Assembly: GCA_002914805.1 (NCBI GenBank)
Contig: JXTB01000045.1
Span: 618,775 to 682,774, forward strand
DNA: 64,000 nt
Origin: Parasponia andersonii
Lineage: Eukaryota > Streptophyta > Magnoliopsida > Rosales > Cannabaceae
Direction: 5' to 3'
The notes under the pieces were generated by a model. That model was not told where the DNA came from. It saw nothing but the letters and a program-made list of their open reading frames with translations, and searched no databases. Shown piece by piece: positions 62,298 through 64,000 of the stretch. The first letter of the stretch is position 1. Each line of letters opens with the position of its first letter. The position numbers and the translations under genes are program-made.

Positions 62298-62876
62298 CTA
62301 CAAGGCTCTCCAATACTTATAAGTGAACCTTAGATCTCTGTCAGATACTATACTTGAAGGCACACCATACAAGCGTATGTTGTTCTCCACATATAGTCTA
62401 CTGAGCTTAGTAAGAGAGTAGTCCATCCGGATCAGTATAAAGTGAGCACTCTTTGTTAACTGATCGACTATCACCCAAACTGCGTCGTTCTTCCTCAAGG
62501 TCTTCGGCAAACTAGTCACGAAGTCCATCGTGATCTTGTCCCACTTCCACTCCGGAATTGGCAATGACTGGAGTAATCCAGCTGGTTGCTGGTGTTCAGC
62601 CTTGACTTGCTGACAAGTCAAATACTTAGCCATAAAGGTAGCTATATCCTTTTTCATTCCTTTCCACCAATACTGCCATTTTAAGTCCCGGTACATCTTG
62701 GTACTACCTGGATGTACTGCAAACCTTGATTTGTGAGCATTTGATAGAATGGTTTCTCGAAGATTAGGGTCATTAGCTACAGCCAACTTCCCATTGAAAA
62801 GCAAACACCCTTCTCTGTTAGTACTCCAACTATCTAACTGTTCACCATTTTGAAGTCGGTTCCAGGTTGTCCTCAA
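62298..62876 (-). pseudogene. gypsy integrase N-terminal half
   Basis: Contains the zinc-finger region (HKSRFAVHPGSTKMYRDLKW, then TCQQVKAEHQQ; one expected Cys of the HHCC finger reads Tyr in AKYLTCQQ) and the first catalytic Asp in KITMDFVTSLP, then SDRDLRFT with the second. It closes at the TAG before 62294. Upstream, 62877-62999, reading frame is lost. Confidence 0.88.
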
Positions 62877-62999
62877 CTCCCTGTCTTGCCACTAACTCTG
62901 CTGGACAGTCTGGAGAAGAGATGGTGAAATCACAATGTTGCTCAGGTAAGCCACATCTTCATTCTCGAAGTACTGCAAGTTGTAATCACCAATCGCAAC

Positions 63000-63620
63000 T
63001 TAGTTTTTCCAATCTTCAAATTCCAGTGCAGCTAGTGCACCACGAGGCTTCCTACTCAGTGCATCGGCTACAACATTGGCCTTACCAGGATGGTACTGTA
63101 GGTCGAAGTCATAATCCTCTATATACTTAACCCATCTTCTCTGTCTCAAGTTCAAATCTTTCTGGATAAAGAGATACTTCAAACTCTTATGATCGGAGAA
63201 TATGTCGAACTTCACACCATACAAGTAATATCGCCAAATCTTCAAGGCAAAGATCACTGCTGCAAGTTCTAGATCATGGGTGGGATAGTTCCTTTCATGT
63301 GGCTTCAACTGACGAGAAGCATAAGCCACTACTTGACCATTCTGCATCAAGACACATCCCAAACCCGTATTTGAAGCATCGGTATACACCACATAAGGCT
63401 CATTACTGTCAGGAACAGTAAGAACAGGTGCGGTGGTCAAACTCTGTTTCAATTTGACAAAAGTTTCTTCACTCTCGTGATCCCAAACAAACTTGACGTC
63501 CTTCCTGGTCAACTTCGTCAAAGGCAAAGCAATCCTCGAGAAATCTTGCACAAAACGACGGTAGTAGCCTGCCAATCCAAGGAAACTACGTATCTCTGTT
63601 ACATTTCTCGGTCTTTCCAC
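63000..63620 (-). pseudogene. gypsy RNase H domain and RT thumb
   Basis: Starts with the RT connection ([20 protein letters not shown]), then the RNase H domain with [49 protein letters not shown] and [11 protein letters not shown], where the catalytic acidic residues are present. A frame change of one base near 63620, within a purine stretch, separates it from the RT part. Confidence 0.9.
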
Positions 63621-64000
63621 TCCAGAACAGCTTCAATCTTAGCGGGATCGACTGAAATACCCCTGTGAGAAATCACATGACCCAAGAACTTCATTTCTAA
63701 CATTCAAAAGTCACACTTTGATTTTTTGGCGTACAACTGATGATCTCTCAAGGTCTTGAGTACTATCTCCAGATGTTCAGCATGTTCTTCTCGAGTCTTA
63801 GAATATACCAGGATATCGTCAATGAATGCGACCACAAAACGATCCAAAAACGGCCTAAAAATCCGATTCATGAGATCCATGAAGGCTGCAGGTGTATTCG
63901 TTAAACCAAATGGCATCACCAGAAATTCAAAGTGACCATATCGGGTTCTGAATGCTGTCTTCGGTATATCATCCTCCCTTTTCTTCAACTGATGATAACC
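63621..64000 (-). pseudogene. gypsy reverse transcriptase, partial
   Basis: The fragment 63704-63988 carries [40 protein letters not shown] and the catalytic [13 protein letters not shown] stop follows at about 63701-63703, where a Trp codon is usual. The reading then continues as [20 protein letters not shown]. The 5' part of RT lies beyond the window. Confidence 0.9.

Larger units (their letters stand above)
59329..64000 (-). mobile_element. Ty3/gypsy chromovirus (Tekay/Del-like), runs off the right edge
   Basis: Minus-strand element with its 3' LTR at 59329-61408, a polypurine tract at 61409-61421, and pol upstream of it (61467 to the window end): reverse transcriptase, RNase H, integrase and a C-terminal chromodomain. 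The 5' LTR, primer-binding site and gag lie outside the window. Chromodomain presence and the long LTR suggest the Tekay/Del clade. Several stops and frameshifts break pol. It sits inside the copia fragment ending at 59328. Confidence 0.9.

Noticed and set aside
1..64000. tRNA genes and CRISPR arrays
   Set aside because: I scanned for TTCGA-type T-loops with acceptor stems and for regularly spaced identical repeats. Candidates such as the one near 51076 lacked the other arms, and the tandem repeats here are not CRISPR-like. A tRNAscan-SE run would settle the former.

Overview
The window reads as a piece of plant nuclear chromosome, most likely from a core eudicot. The base composition is AT-rich, the genes have many short GT-AG introns, and two genes are clear plant orthologues: ALF4 (aberrant lateral root formation 4) and TRS120 (a TRAPPII tethering subunit). 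The transposable elements are plant L1-type LINE, CACTA, copia and chromodomain gypsy. The sequence alone does not fix the species.

Layout from left to right. A single-exon gene at 1013-1579 (+) encodes a 188-residue protein whose C-terminus looks like the decapping-activator motif of PNRC/EDC1 proteins. From about 1.6 to 12.5 kb I see no further gene, but there are tandem duplications, two dispersed AT-rich repeat families and a rearranged inverted-repeat block (9.7-11.5 kb). A decayed, 5'-truncated LINE lies on the minus strand at 12.5-17.4 kb. A 1.1-kb non-autonomous CACTA-like element follows at 17.87-18.98 kb. The next 4.5 kb is gene-free.

Three adjoining protein genes form the gene-bearing core. 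A five-exon gene at 23662-27371 (+) encodes a leucine-zipper protein with a DLNxxP repression motif. ALF4 (14 exons, 28823-32717, minus) converges on it. TRS120 (10 exons, 38261-45851, +) lies divergently from ALF4. The 5.5 kb between ALF4 and TRS120 holds a 140-base assembly gap and about 2 kb of very diverged tandem repeats with a unit near 130 bp. All three gene models were built by hand from splice sites; every intron join keeps the reading frame.

From 45.9 to 55.7 kb I find no gene, only AT-rich DNA with TA microsatellites. The right end is a nest of retrotransposons: a copia element with 5' LTR, primer-binding site and broken gag-pol (+, 55750 to about 58232), a second copia integrase fragment in the opposite orientation (58.4-59.33 kb), and, inserted into it, a Tekay/Del-like chromodomain gypsy element (minus) with a 2.08-kb LTR that runs off the right edge.

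No operon-like or otherwise new multi-gene system is visible. The items most worth following are the PNRC/EDC1-like protein, the non-canonical bZIP-like EAR protein, and the tandem array beside the assembly gap upstream of TRS120.
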